DNA from: JARBUG01 sp035628915
Lineage (GTDB): Bacteria; Bacillota; Sulfobacillia; Symbiobacteriales; Symbiobacteriaceae
Direction: 5' to 3'
Length of the DNA stretch: 64,000 nt
Assembly (NCBI GenBank): GCA_035628915.1
Contig: DASPIW010000053.1
Span: forward strand, 186,001-250,000
Shown here: piece after piece, positions 17,182-25,900 of the stretch
Layout of the letters: every line of letters begins with the position of its first letter
Numbering within the stretch: the first letter of the stretch is position 1
The notes under the pieces: generated by a model
Databases searched by the model: none
Told to the model about the DNA's origin: nothing
Seen by the model: the letters and a program-made list of their open reading frames with translations, nothing else
Position numbers and translations under genes: made by a program

Positions 17182-18018
17182 GTGAAACTGCTGACGGTCC
17201 TGGGCGCCGGCCCGGGCGATGTGATCAGTCTGGTAGGTGGCGGCGGCAAGACCTCCCTGGGCCTGGCCCTCGTTGCAGAAGCAGTGGTGGCCGGGCTGCG
17301 GGCGGTTTTTGCCGTGACGACCAAAATCTACCCGGTCCCGCTGCCGACGGTGGTGGGGCTGGACCTCGCGGCGGTCCGCCGCTTTTCGGCCTGCTGCGTG
17401 GTGGCGGGCCCGGCGCCGGGCGGCAAGCTGGCAGGCCTGCCCCCAACGGAAATAGGCCACCTCTTGGAGGCGGCCAATTTCGTCGCGGTTGAGGCCGACG
17501 GCTCGGCAGGGCGCCCGCTCAAATTTCCGCTGGCCCACGAGCCGGTGATTCCCCCGGCGAGCACTTTCGTGCTGCCGGTGGCCGGGGCCGGCGTGGTGGG
17601 GAAGCCGCTGACCGACGAGTGGGTTCACCGGGCCGCGCAGGCAGCCGCCTACCTGGGCGTACCCGAAGGCGGCGGCGTCACCGCGGCCATGGTGGCCCGC
17701 CTGCTGTGGGGGCCGGCTGCGCAGGGGCGCCCTAAGGCGGCCCGGGTGGTGCCCGTGATCAATCAGGTCGACAACTACCCGGCGGCGGCCCGGGCCATCG
17801 GGGCGGAACTGCTCGCGCTGGGCGCACGGCAGGTGCTGCTGACCGCGGCCCGGGCGCCGGGCCCGGTGCTGGAAGTGATGACGGCCCGGCGCCGGGCCGG
17901 TGACCCCTCCCCCTTGCCGTTCTCTTCTCCCGGATTGCCGTTCCCTTCTCACGGACTCCACTCCCCCCTCAGCCATTGCGGCATGCACAAAGCTCCAGAT
18001 GACAACCGCGGCCGGTAG
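17182..18018 (+). CDS. yqeC: YqeC-family selenium-dependent hydroxylase accessory protein
   Basis: Putative ATP-binding accessory protein linked by genome context to selenium-dependent molybdenum hydroxylases; its biochemical role is not settled. Seen: P-loop-like SLVGGGGKTS at 16-25, VEADGSAGRPLK near 102-113, HEPVIP shortly after, and INQVDN further on. 278 aa from GTG 17182 behind GGGAGGCGGGGAG. The last 40 or so residues are Pro/Ser-rich and run over short DNA repeats (two CGTTC-CTTCTC-like units near 17915-17950), unlike the rest, so the true C-terminus may be an eroded extension. Its presence suggests one of the hydroxylases here carries selenium. Confidence 0.8.
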   Translation: MKLLTVLGAGPGDVISLVGGGGKTSLGLALVAEAVVAGLRAVFAVTTKIYPVPLPTVVGLDLAAVRRFSACCVVAGPAPGGKLAGLPPTEIGHLLEAANFVAVEADGSAGRPLKFPLAHEPVIPPASTFVLPVAGAGVVGKPLTDEWVHRAAQAAAYLGVPEGGGVTAAMVARLLWGPAAQGRPKAARVVPVINQVDNYPAAARAIGAELLALGARQVLLTAARAPGPVLEVMTARRRAGDPSPLPFSSPGLPFPSHGLHSPLSHCGMHKAPDDNRGR

Positions 18019-18059
18019 GGTCGCCCGGGGCAAGTCTCGTCTCCAACTCAAGAAAAGCA

Positions 18060-18083
18060 GGCGCCGGGAAAATACCCGGCGCC
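18060..18083. terminator. Bidirectional terminator between yqeC and the SRPBCC/ArsR operon
   Basis: A perfect 9-bp stem (GGCGCCGGG paired with CCCGGCGCC), loop AAAATA, flanked by T-rich sequence on both sides (TTCGCTTT rightward, TGCTTTTCTT leftward). It separates two convergent units. Confidence 0.8.
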
Positions 18084-18114
18084 TTCGCTTTCAGCCAGTC
18101 TGGGCGGGGCACGG

Positions 18115-18510
18115 CTACAGCCCTGCCAAGACCTTTTCCAGCTGATCCGCCTTCTTCACCCAACCGACCTTCGCCCCTTCAAACGCATTCGTGGCACCGC
18201 TGAAGCCGGTGTGCTCGAGGTGCAGATGGGTAATGCCACCGACGCTCTTCAGCGTCCACACAACCGTGGTGCTCTCCCCGCCGCTCACCCAGGTGTAGGA
18301 GAGCCTGGCAGGCATGTCAACTTCGAGTACCTCACAATCGATAATCCCATTCCACCACTCGGTCGGTTGGGTCCAAAATCGAAATCTATGCCCAACGGCC
18401 GGCTTGAAATCGTTGGCCATGATCCATTTTGCCAGCATGGTCGAATCCGTCAGGGCGGCCCATACCTTCTCGATTGGGCTCGCGTACTGGAAATCTAGTG
18501 AAACGTTCAC
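18115..18510 (-). CDS. SRPBCC (AHSA1-like) domain protein, copy 1
   Basis: Small START-like helix-grip protein, 131 aa, with the AHSA1 pattern: N-terminal PIEKVWAALTDSTMLAKW, central TEWWNGIIDCEVLEVDMPARLSYTW, and a C-terminal helix ending GWVKKADQLEKVLAGL. It probably binds a hydrophobic ligand; no enzymatic residues stand out. GTG start at 18510 overlaps the upstream ArsR stop by 4 bp (GTGA), so it is translated with the repressor. ArsR-SRPBCC pairs are common, and the SRPBCC member may sense or bind the inducer. Confidence 0.85.
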   Translation of the reverse strand: MNVSLDFQYASPIEKVWAALTDSTMLAKWIMANDFKPAVGHRFRFWTQPTEWWNGIIDCEVLEVDMPARLSYTWVSGGESTTVVWTLKSVGGITHLHLEHTGFSGATNAFEGAKVGWVKKADQLEKVLAGL

Positions 18511-18839
18511 TCTTTTTCTTCCTCCTGAAGCAGATCACGTAACAGCACCAGTTTTTCGCTCCAGAACCGTTGGTAGTACGATACCCAATCCCGGATCTCT
18601 TTGAGCGGAGACGCATTCAATCGGTAGCGCGTCTCTCTGCCTACCCTTCGATCGACAACCAGCCCGGCATCCTTCAGGATCGCCAGGTGTTTGGAAACCG
18701 CTGTGCGCCCCATCGGAAACTGAGTCGTTATCTCATAGAGAGCCAGTTCATCAACTTCAGCCAATAGCCGAAGCAGTTGCCGCCGAGTGGGATCGGCTAC
18801 GGCATCATAAACATCCCGTGTGTGGCCTGTTCCGTTCAC
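18507..18839 (-). CDS. ArsR-family winged-helix repressor
   Basis: DNA-binding repressor, 110 aa. The start is placed at GTG 18839 (GGAGG nine nt upstream): the longer frame back to 18899 would begin inside the operator and the -10 box and cannot be transcribed. Winged-helix sequence: AVADPTRRQLLRLLAEVDELALYEITTQFPMGRTAVSKHLAILKDAGLV. No metal-site cysteines are seen, so it is not the arsenic-sensing type; it resembles regulators paired with SRPBCC proteins. Likely binds the palindrome GACACC-N4-GGTGTC in its own promoter and before copy 2. Confidence 0.88.
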   Translation of the reverse strand: MNGTGHTRDVYDAVADPTRRQLLRLLAEVDELALYEITTQFPMGRTAVSKHLAILKDAGLVVDRRVGRETRYRLNASPLKEIRDWVSYYQRFWSEKLVLLRDLLQEEEKE

Positions 18840-18884
18840 TGCCACCCGCCTCCGAACCGCTGAGCAGCGATCAGTCTCCGTCTC

Positions 18885-18913
18885 ATTATAGGACACCAAA
18901 AGGTGTCAGGCAA
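18885..18913 (-). promoter_or_regulatory. Promoter of the ArsR-SRPBCC operon
   Basis: Minus strand: TTGCCT (18913-18908), 17-nt spacer, TATAAT (18890-18885). The whole spacer is filled by the palindromic operator, so bound repressor would block polymerase. Confidence 0.7.
18892..18907. promoter_or_regulatory. ArsR operator, copy 1 (GACACC-AAAA-GGTGTC)
   Basis: Perfect 6-bp inverted repeat with a 4-bp AT centre inside the promoter spacer of the arsR operon. The same repeat occurs twice more at 19385 and 19414. Confidence 0.75.
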
Positions 18914-18963
18914 ACGCCCACTCATGAGAACAGCCCCACACAAGAACAAGGCCGCAGGCCCCG

Positions 18964-19356
18964 CTACAGCTCTGCCAACACCTTTTCGAGCTCATTGCCC
19001 ATTCTCGTCCATCCGTATTGCGCGCCGTTGAACGCCTGCGCATCCGTGAACCCGGTCTGTTCGAGATGCAGACGAGTGGTTTCGCCCACGCCAGTCAAAG
19101 TCCACGTAACCGTGGTGTTCACGGCGCCACTTACCCAGGTGAACATCAACTTATGCGGTTCTTCCACGGCGAGGACCTCGCACTCTACGATGCCGTTCCA
19201 CCATTGGGTCGGCTGGGTCCGAAACTGAAACGTATGTCCAGCCACCGGCTTGAAATCATTGGGCATGATCCATTTTGCCAGCAGGGTCGATTCCGTCAAG
19301 GCGGACCATACCTTCGTGATCGGGCTCATGTACTGGAGATCAAGTGAAATGTCCAA
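18964..19356 (-). CDS. SRPBCC (AHSA1-like) domain protein, copy 2
   Basis: Paralogue of the protein at 18115-18510, 130 aa. Shared blocks are SLDLQYMSPITKVWSALTES, LLAKWIMPNDFKP and TQWWNGIVECEVL. The start is TTG 19356, with GGGAGGAAG upstream and N-terminus (L/M)DISLDLQ aligned to copy 1; the longer open frame to 19392 would begin inside an operator. It has its own promoter with two operator copies, so it is a separate unit under the same repressor. Confidence 0.85.
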   Translation of the reverse strand: MDISLDLQYMSPITKVWSALTESTLLAKWIMPNDFKPVAGHTFQFRTQPTQWWNGIVECEVLAVEEPHKLMFTWVSGAVNTTVTWTLTGVGETTRLHLEQTGFTDAQAFNGAQYGWTRMGNELEKVLAEL

Positions 19357-19384
19357 CAGCTGCTTCCTCCCACCGCGATGATTG

Positions 19385-19400
19385 GACACCAATTGGTGTC
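19385..19400. promoter_or_regulatory. ArsR operator, copy 2 (GACACC-AATT-GGTGTC)
   Basis: Perfect palindrome downstream of the -10 box of the copy-2 SRPBCC gene, 29 bp from copy 3. In this place a bound repressor would block elongation or initiation. Confidence 0.75.
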
Positions 19401-19406
19401 ATGTTG

Positions 19407-19436
19407 ATTATAGGACACCAAATGGTGTCATGTCAA
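19407..19436 (-). promoter_or_regulatory. Promoter of the second SRPBCC gene
   Basis: Minus strand: consensus TTGACA (19436-19431), 18-nt spacer, consensus TATAAT (19412-19407). The spacer contains operator copy 3. Confidence 0.8.
19414..19429. promoter_or_regulatory. ArsR operator, copy 3 (GACACC-AAAT-GGTGTC)
   Basis: Palindrome within the promoter spacer of the second SRPBCC gene, placed relative to TATAAT exactly as copy 1 is in the arsR promoter. Confidence 0.75.
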
Positions 19437-19522
19437 ACGGTCACTCGTTCAGTTGGGCCACTCTCCTGCCAGGCGGAAATGGCGCTCATGCGGTGGGAGA
19501 GCTCGGTTGTCCTTGTATATTA

Positions 19523-19530
19523 GGTATACC
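19523..19530. promoter_or_regulatory. Candidate sugar-regulator half/whole site GGTATACC
   Basis: Eight-base perfect palindrome in AT-rich context (CTTGTATATTA before, AAG after). It shares ATACC/GGTAT half-sites with the sites at 19689, 27757 and 28954. Confidence 0.35.
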
Positions 19531-19688
19531 AAGTACGACGGGTAAGCAGACGTTTCTCCCCGTCACAAAGGCGCTTCTGTGCCCGGTTGTTATGGCTAGG
19601 CGCAAAATCATTCCAACGATTCATGACAAACTCCTCCTATTCCAGAAGGATTCTGACCACGAATCGCTGAACCTAGCTTCGCATCCAA

Positions 19689-19703
19689 ATATACCTGGTA
19701 TAT
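19689..19703. promoter_or_regulatory. Candidate operator ATATACC-T-GGTATAT
   Basis: Fifteen-base perfect palindrome with a single central T, 85 bp before the binding-protein start. It is the best candidate site for the GntR/LacI-type regulator at 26644-27729. Confidence 0.5.
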
Positions 19704-19787
19704 CAACAGAGCGGCTGCGCAGCCTCGCCGCGAATGACCCCGGATCACTCCCGCCACGTCGATCTCAGTCATAGAGGAGGGTTATGC

Positions 19788-21107
19788 ATGCGTCTCCGCA
19801 TCCGTCGCGCCTGGACCCTGGCTTTGGCGCTATCGCTGGTCATGGTGCTATCCGCCTGTGGCGGCACCAAGACGCCCAACCAGCCCGCGGCCCAGCAGCC
19901 GGCTCCGGCCCCGGCAGAGAAAGTCACAATTACCTTCTGGCACTCCTGGGGCGAGAACGACATTCCGAAGTTTGAACGGATCGCTACGGAATTCATGAAC
20001 GCCAACCCGAACATCATCGTCAAAATGACCCGCGTCCCCGGCGGCGAGACCGACACCCAGAAGCTCATGACCGCCGTAACCGCCGGCACCGGCCCGGATG
20101 TCTACCTGCTCGACCGCTTCATCGCCGCCCAGCGGGCAGAAGCCGGCGTGCTGGAAGACCTGTCGGCCCTGATCACCGCCTCCAACTTCGACACCAAGCA
20201 GTTCTACGACTGGGGCATCAAGGAATGCACCTGGAAGGGAAAGGTCTGGTGCCTGCCGGTCGACACCGACACCCGCATGCTCTTTTACAACAAGGACCAC
20301 TTCAAGGAAGCCGGCCTCGACCCCGAGAAGCCGCCCAAGACCATCGACGAGCTCGACCAGATGGCTGACAAGCTGACCAAGAAGGAAGGCAACAAGGTCG
20401 TCCGCTACGGCTTCATTCCGTGGCAGAACCAGGGCTGGCACTACACCTGGGGTTGGGCCTTCGGCGCCAAGTTCTACGACGAGGCGACTGGCAAGGTGCT
20501 CCTCGACGAACCGGCTTTCGTCAAGTCGCTGGAGTGGCAGGCCAAGTATGGCGAGAAGGTCGGCAAGCAGCTCGATCCCTTCGCGGGCGCCAGCGGCGAA
20601 ATGAGCCCGTTCATCGCCGGCCTCACGTCCATGGTCATCGACAACAACTACCACATGGATACCATCAACCGGTTCAAGCCCAACTTCAATTACGGCGTGG
20701 CTCTGATTCCGACGGCGCCCGGCGTGCAGGGGCCGATTACCTGGGCCGGCGGCTGGTCGGTGGTGATTCCCAAGGGCTCCAAGCATCCGAAGGAAGCCTT
20801 TGAGTTCCTGAAGTACTACGTGACCAAGGGCCAGGAGTACTGGGTGGCGGAGCATCCGAACAGCATGCCCGTCCTGAAGAAGGCGGCGGAGAACCATCCG
20901 CGCAAAGGCGACCCGGTCTTCAAGCAGTTCATCGATCTGCTGGCGCAGGCCAAGGTCCGCCCGGCCCTGCCGGTGGGCGCCATCATGTGGGACGAGATGA
21001 CCCTCGCCCGTGACAAGGCGATTACGGGTCAGGCTTCGCCGGCTGATGCCGCCAAGGCGGCCCAGCAGAAAGTGCAGGCGGAACTCGACAAGGTGATGAA
21101 GAAGTAG
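19788..21107 (+). CDS. Sugar ABC transporter solute-binding lipoprotein (family 1, UgpB/MalE-like)
   Basis: Extracytoplasmic sugar-binding protein, 439 aa from ATG 19788, which follows AGAGGAGGG; the frame is open 18 codons further but without a ribosome site. Signal peptide MRLRIRRAWTLALALSLVMV, lipobox LSA-Cys24, then a short Ala/Pro linker and the family-1 fold starting VTITFWHSWGENDIPKFERIATEF. Followed by a strong hairpin and two matching permeases, but no ATPase, so it likely shares a multi-use MsmK/UgpC-type ATPase encoded elsewhere. The ligand is probably a manno-oligosaccharide or glycan fragment, judged from the GH38 and GH99-like neighbours. Confidence 0.9.
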   Translation: MRLRIRRAWTLALALSLVMVLSACGGTKTPNQPAAQQPAPAPAEKVTITFWHSWGENDIPKFERIATEFMNANPNIIVKMTRVPGGETDTQKLMTAVTAGTGPDVYLLDRFIAAQRAEAGVLEDLSALITASNFDTKQFYDWGIKECTWKGKVWCLPVDTDTRMLFYNKDHFKEAGLDPEKPPKTIDELDQMADKLTKKEGNKVVRYGFIPWQNQGWHYTWGWAFGAKFYDEATGKVLLDEPAFVKSLEWQAKYGEKVGKQLDPFAGASGEMSPFIAGLTSMVIDNNYHMDTINRFKPNFNYGVALIPTAPGVQGPITWAGGWSVVIPKGSKHPKEAFEFLKYYVTKGQEYWVAEHPNSMPVLKKAAENHPRKGDPVFKQFIDLLAQAKVRPALPVGAIMWDEMTLARDKAITGQASPADAAKAAQQKVQAELDKVMKK

Positions 21108-21114
21108 CGTACAT

Positions 21115-21143
21115 GGGGCAGGGGCCGCTCCGGCCCCTGCCCC
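21115..21143 (+). promoter_or_regulatory. Hairpin after the sugar-binding protein gene
   Basis: Perfect 13-bp stem (GGGGCAGGGGCCG paired with CGGCCCCTGCCCC) with a 3-nt loop, 8 bp after the stop and 30 bp before the permease start. It has no U-tract. Likely stabilises the binding-protein mRNA and tempers read-through. Confidence 0.6.
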
Positions 21144-21175
21144 GTACCACCTTTGCGTCCTGAGGGGGTCATGTC

Positions 21176-22084
21176 ATGCGACGGCCAATCAACCGCCGCC
21201 AGGTCCAGCAGAACTTGTGGGGACTCTTCTTCTGTGCGCCCTGGATCCTCCACTTCTCACTTCTGGTTCTGTTCCCCATGGCGGCCTCGTTCGTCTTCAG
21301 CCTGTATGACTTCGGCGGTCTGTTCGGCATGGGCCCCTTTGTGGGGCTCGGCAACTACAAAGAACTGATCTTTCAGGACGAGCGCTTCGCCCGCACCGTC
21401 GCAAACACCCTGTCCATTGGCCTCATGATGGTCATTCCGGGGCTGATTCTAGCCATCGGGCTGGGCGCCCTCCTGACCGGCAAGTTCCCGGGCAAGAACA
21501 TCTTCCGGTTAATCGTATACACGCCGAGCGTCATCCCGCCGGTGGTCATCGCCATCGTCTGGCAGCAAATGCTGAACTCACGCTTCGGCATCATCAACAT
21601 CTTCCTCGGCAAGCTCGGTCTGCCCGAGCCGCCCTGGCTGGGCGATCCCATGTGGGCCAAGTGGGCCATCGCGATCATCTCCTGGTACACCATCGGCGGG
21701 TCGGTGCTCGCTTTCGCAGCCGCCTTTGAGGAGGTCCCCCGCGAACTGGTGGAATCGGCCTTGATTGACGGTGCGGGCGCCCTCAGGCGGTTTTGGTCAG
21801 TGGAACTGCCCATGGTCACCCCGCAGGTCTTTTTCTTTGTCGTGCAGGGCATTATCGCGCTGCTGGGCGGCATCGTCGTGCCGTTCGTCGTCACGGGCGG
21901 CGGCCCGGCGGAGGCGACGCTGGTCTGGCCGCTCTATATGTACCGGTTGATGTTCAACTACAACAAGTTCGGCCACGGCGCCGCCACGGCGTGGATCATG
22001 GCGACTGTGGTGGTGCTCCTCCTGCTCGCCGTCTTCCGCTCATCGAAGCGGTGGGTCTATTACGAAGGAGGCGATCAGAAATGA
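21176..22084 (+). CDS. Sugar ABC transporter permease (MalF/UgpA-like)
   Basis: Inner-membrane permease, 302 aa, with six predicted membrane segments. The cytoplasmic EAA loop that docks the ATPase reads ESALIDGAGALRRFWSVELP, near residues 195-215. ATG 21176 follows TGAGGGGGTC. Its stop overlaps the next permease start by 4 bp. Confidence 0.93.
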   Translation: MRRPINRRQVQQNLWGLFFCAPWILHFSLLVLFPMAASFVFSLYDFGGLFGMGPFVGLGNYKELIFQDERFARTVANTLSIGLMMVIPGLILAIGLGALLTGKFPGKNIFRLIVYTPSVIPPVVIAIVWQQMLNSRFGIINIFLGKLGLPEPPWLGDPMWAKWAIAIISWYTIGGSVLAFAAAFEEVPRELVESALIDGAGALRRFWSVELPMVTPQVFFFVVQGIIALLGGIVVPFVVTGGGPAEATLVWPLYMYRLMFNYNKFGHGAATAWIMATVVVLLLLAVFRSSKRWVYYEGGDQK

Positions 22085-22911
22085 CCGACCGCTCGGCGGT
22101 GGGCAGCGTCGTCCGTTGGGTGCTGATCGCCGCACTGGTGCTGCTCTTCCTCTTCCCCCTGTATTGGATGATCTGCATCGGCATGAAAGGGCGGGAAGAG
22201 GTGCTCCTGATCCCGCCGACGCTCTTTCCGACCAAGGTTGTCTGGAACAACTTTGTCAAAGCAACCACAGAGATTCCCTTCTGGCGCTGGTCGGGCAACT
22301 CGCTCTATCTCGCCACCATGGTCACCGTCGGGACGGTCATCTCAACGCCGATGGTCGCCTACGGCCTGGCCTGGATTCCGTTCAAGGGCCGCGACATCGT
22401 CTTCGGTTCGACGATTGCAGCCACGCTGATTCCCTTTACGGCCACGATGATCCCCCTGTATCTGATCTTTGCAAAGCTGCACCTGATCAACACGTTCTGG
22501 CCGCTGATCATTCCATCGTTCCTGGGCAACGCCGGGCTGATCTTCATGCTGCGGCAGTTCTTCCGGGGCGTCCCCCCCTCCATGGTGGAAGCGGCTACGG
22601 TGGACGGGGCCAACCACTGGCAGATATACCGATATATCATGTGGCCGCTGGCCCGGCCGGCCATCTCGGTGGCGGCGGTCTGGGCGTTCATCGGGTCGTG
22701 GAACGACTTTTTCGGCCCCCTGCTTTACATGCAGGACGAGTCGATGTTCACCATTCAGCTTGGGCTGACGCAGTACCGGACCCTGCAGACCAACCACACG
22801 GAGTGGCAGATGGCCGGCGCCACGCTGACCATCCTTCCCGTCGTATTTGTCGTCCTGCTGGTGCAGCGCGGGATTCTCCGCCAGGAGCTCCGGGCAGGCG
22901 TGAAGGGGTAG
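22081..22911 (+). CDS. Sugar ABC transporter permease (MalG/UgpE-like)
   Basis: Second permease, 276 aa, beginning at ATG 22081 within ATGA shared with the preceding stop. Six hydrophobic segments; the EAA loop reads EAATVDGANHWQIYRYIMWP. Ends REL-RAGVKG. Forms the translocation pore with the MalF-like partner. No ATP-binding gene follows; the alpha-mannosidase starts 6 bp downstream, so uptake and intracellular hydrolysis are in one operon. Confidence 0.93.
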   Translation: MTDRSAVGSVVRWVLIAALVLLFLFPLYWMICIGMKGREEVLLIPPTLFPTKVVWNNFVKATTEIPFWRWSGNSLYLATMVTVGTVISTPMVAYGLAWIPFKGRDIVFGSTIAATLIPFTATMIPLYLIFAKLHLINTFWPLIIPSFLGNAGLIFMLRQFFRGVPPSMVEAATVDGANHWQIYRYIMWPLARPAISVAAVWAFIGSWNDFFGPLLYMQDESMFTIQLGLTQYRTLQTNHTEWQMAGATLTILPVVFVVLLVQRGILRQELRAGVKG

Positions 22912-22917
22912 AATAGC

Positions 22918-25900
22918 ATGGCACCTCAAGTCCCGACGGATCCCCGGCATTCGTGGCTGGTGGAGAAGCTGGAGCGGCGAATCGGTGAACTGCGGGAGTA
23001 CATATGGGCGGAGCGGCGACCCATCGGTCCGCTGCGGTTCCGGGAGGAGGCGCCTGCGGCTAGCTTCCGGCCCGATTTTGATGATCGGGCGTGGGAACTC
23101 CGCTCGGTAGGCGACACCTGGGGGCGCCCCGGTCTGACGGCCTGGTTCCGGGCGACCGTTGAGATTCCGGCGGGCTGGGCGGCTGAGCCGCTGGCCCTGC
23201 GGCTCGGGTTCGGGCCGACGCTGCACGCCAACACGGGCGGGGCGGAGGCGCTCCTGTACGTGGATGGTGAGCCCCTGCAGGCGCTGGACCGGAACCATGG
23301 GGAGGTCTTGCTGCCTCCCGCGATGGCGGCCCGGGGTCGCCTTGCGCTGGCGGTCCACGCGTTTTCGGGCATGCGCCAGGGCGACCACCGCATCGGGCCG
23401 GCGGAACTGGTCCGGCGGGCGCCCGCGGCTGAGGCGATTTGCTTCAATATGTACGCCGCCCTGCAGGCCGCGCTGGTGCTGCCGGACGGCGACCACCGCC
23501 GGGTGGCCATGCTCGAAGCGCTCAATGCCGCATCGGTGGCCATTGACTGGCGCCAGCCGGGCTCGCCGGCGTTCTACGCGTCGCTGGAGGCGGCGCGGGC
23601 TGCCCTGGCAGAAGGGCTGGCGCCCCTGCAGGGCGAGCCGGGGCGCCCGCAGGTAGTCGCCGTGGGCCATTCGCATATTGACGTCGCCTGGCTCTGGCCG
23701 CTCTGGGTGACGCGCCAGAAGGCGGCCCGGACATTCTCCACCGTTCTCCATCTGATGGACCAGTACCCCGAGTACCGGTTCATCCAGTCGCAGCCGCAGC
23801 TGTACCGGTACATTAAAGATGATCACCCCGAGCTGTACCGGCGCATCCGGGAGCGGGTGCGGGAGGGCCGCTGGGAGCCGACGGGCGCCATGTGGGTGGA
23901 GCCTGACTGCAACATCCCATCGGGCGAGTCGCTGGTCAGGCAGATTCTGCTGGGGACCCGCTTCTTCCAGGATGAGTTCGGCGTGGCGAACCGGGTGCTC
24001 TGGCTGCCCGATGTGTTCGGGTATAGTTGGGCCCTACCGCAGATTATGGAGCGCAGTGGGCTCAAGTATTTCATGACGACGAAGATCTCCTGGAGTCAGT
24101 TCAACCGGTATCCATACGATACATTCAAGTGGCGCGGCCTGGACGGCACGGAGATTCTGACGCACTTCATCACCACGCCGACCGAGGATACCTGGTTCTA
24201 CACTTACAACGGCGAGATGGACAGCCGCTCCATTGCCGGGCTCTGGGCCAACTACGCCCAGAAGCCGCTGAACCGGGAGCTGCTCCACGCTTACGGTTAC
24301 GGCGACGGCGGCGGCGGGCCCACCCGCGAAATGCTGGAGACGGCGCGCCGGTTTGCCGACCTGCCGGGGCTCCCGCAGGTGCGGACCGGGAGCGTGGAGG
24401 AGTATTTCCGGGACCTGGAGGCCCGGGTGGATGGCCGGCCGGACCTGCCGGTCTGGGACGGCGAGCTCTACCTGGAATACCACCGGGGGACCTACACGTC
24501 GCAGGCCCGCAACAAGCGGTTCAACCGGAAGGCGGAGCTGCTCTACCACGATGCGGAGTTCCTCGCGGCCGCGGCCTCAATTTTGGCGCCGGGGTTCGCG
24601 TATCCCGGCGGGCTGCTGAAGCAGGGATGGGAGCTGATTTTGCTCAATCAATTCCACGACATTCTGCCGGGGTCGTCCATTGCCGAGGTCTACGCCGACA
24701 GCGCCCGGGACTACGACCGGGTCTTCGCCCTCGGCCGCGAGGCGGCGGAATCCGCGGTTGCCGCCCTGACAGAGGCGATGGACCGGCCGCAGGCGGGGCT
24801 GGTGGTCTTCAACACCCTACCCTGGGAGCGGAGCGACTATGTGGTTGTCGATCACGCTCCGGGTGGCGCCCGCCCCGCCCTGCCGTGCCAGGAGGTGCAC
24901 GGGGAGGACGGGTCGGCGCAGTGGCTGGTTTACTGTGCGGATGTGCCTTCGTGCGGGTGGGCCTCGTTCCCCCTGGGGGATGCCCCCAACGCCGTAGCTC
25001 CCGCCCCGGTGCGGGTCACTGCGGAGCGGCTCGAGAATGACTACTTCCTGGTAGAACTCAACCAGGCCGGCCAGATCTCACGGCTGTATGACAAGCGGGC
25101 CGGCCGCGAGGTGCTCCCGGACGGCGCCCGGGCTAACGTGCTCCAAGCTTTCGAGGACAAGCCCCTCCGCCACGACGCCTGGGATATCGACATCTACTAC
25201 CAGGAGAAGTGCTACGAGGTCGCCGACCTGCAGGAAGCGGCCGTGGAAGAGGCGGGGCCGGAGCGGGGCGTCCTGCGGCTCGTCTGGAAGTACGGGCAGT
25301 CGACCGTCACGCAGCGGCTGATGCTCTACCGGCGCCTGCCGCGCATCGACTTCCAGACCCACGTGGACTGGCAGGAGCGCCAGACGCTGCTCAAGGCGGC
25401 TTTCCCGGTGGACGTGCGCGCCACCAGCGCCACTTACGACATCCAGTTCGGCAACGTGGAGCGGCCCACCCATTGGAACACTTCCTGGGATTGGGCCCGC
25501 TTCGAGACCTGCGCCCACAAGTGGGTCGACCTGTCGGAGGGCAACTACGGCGTCAGCCTGCTCAACGACTGCAAGTACGGGCACGATGTGAGGGGTAACG
25601 TTGTGCGGCTGACGCTGCTCAAAGGCGCCATCGAGCCCGATCCCGGCGCCGACCTGGGTGAGCATGGCTTTACCTACAGCCTCTTCCCCCACGCCGGGGA
25701 CTGGTTCACCGGCGGTACAGTGCCCGCCGCCTACGGGCTGAACGTGCCGCTGCTGGCCCGCTTCTGCGGGCCGGCCCGGGGTGCCCTGCCCGCCCGGCAC
25801 AGCTTCGTCGCCGCCGATGCGGACCACATTGTGCTTGAAACGGTCAAAGGCGCGGAGGACGGTGACGGACTGGTGCTCCGCCTGTGCGAATTCGGACGCC

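Larger units (their letters stand above)
19437..19787. other. Non-coding stretch upstream of the mannoside ABC operon
   Basis: About 350 bp with no credible gene. It contains two palindromes that could be operators, GGTATACC at 19523-19530 and ATATACC-T-GGTATAT at 19689-19703. A ribosome site GAGGAGGG precedes the lipoprotein start. I see no convincing -35/-10 pair, so the operon promoter may depend on an activator or lie near 19690. Confidence 0.6.

Noticed and set aside
18840..18899. Longer N-terminus of the ArsR repressor
   Set aside because: Its GTG lies in the operator and it would include the TATAAT box, upstream of any possible transcription start.
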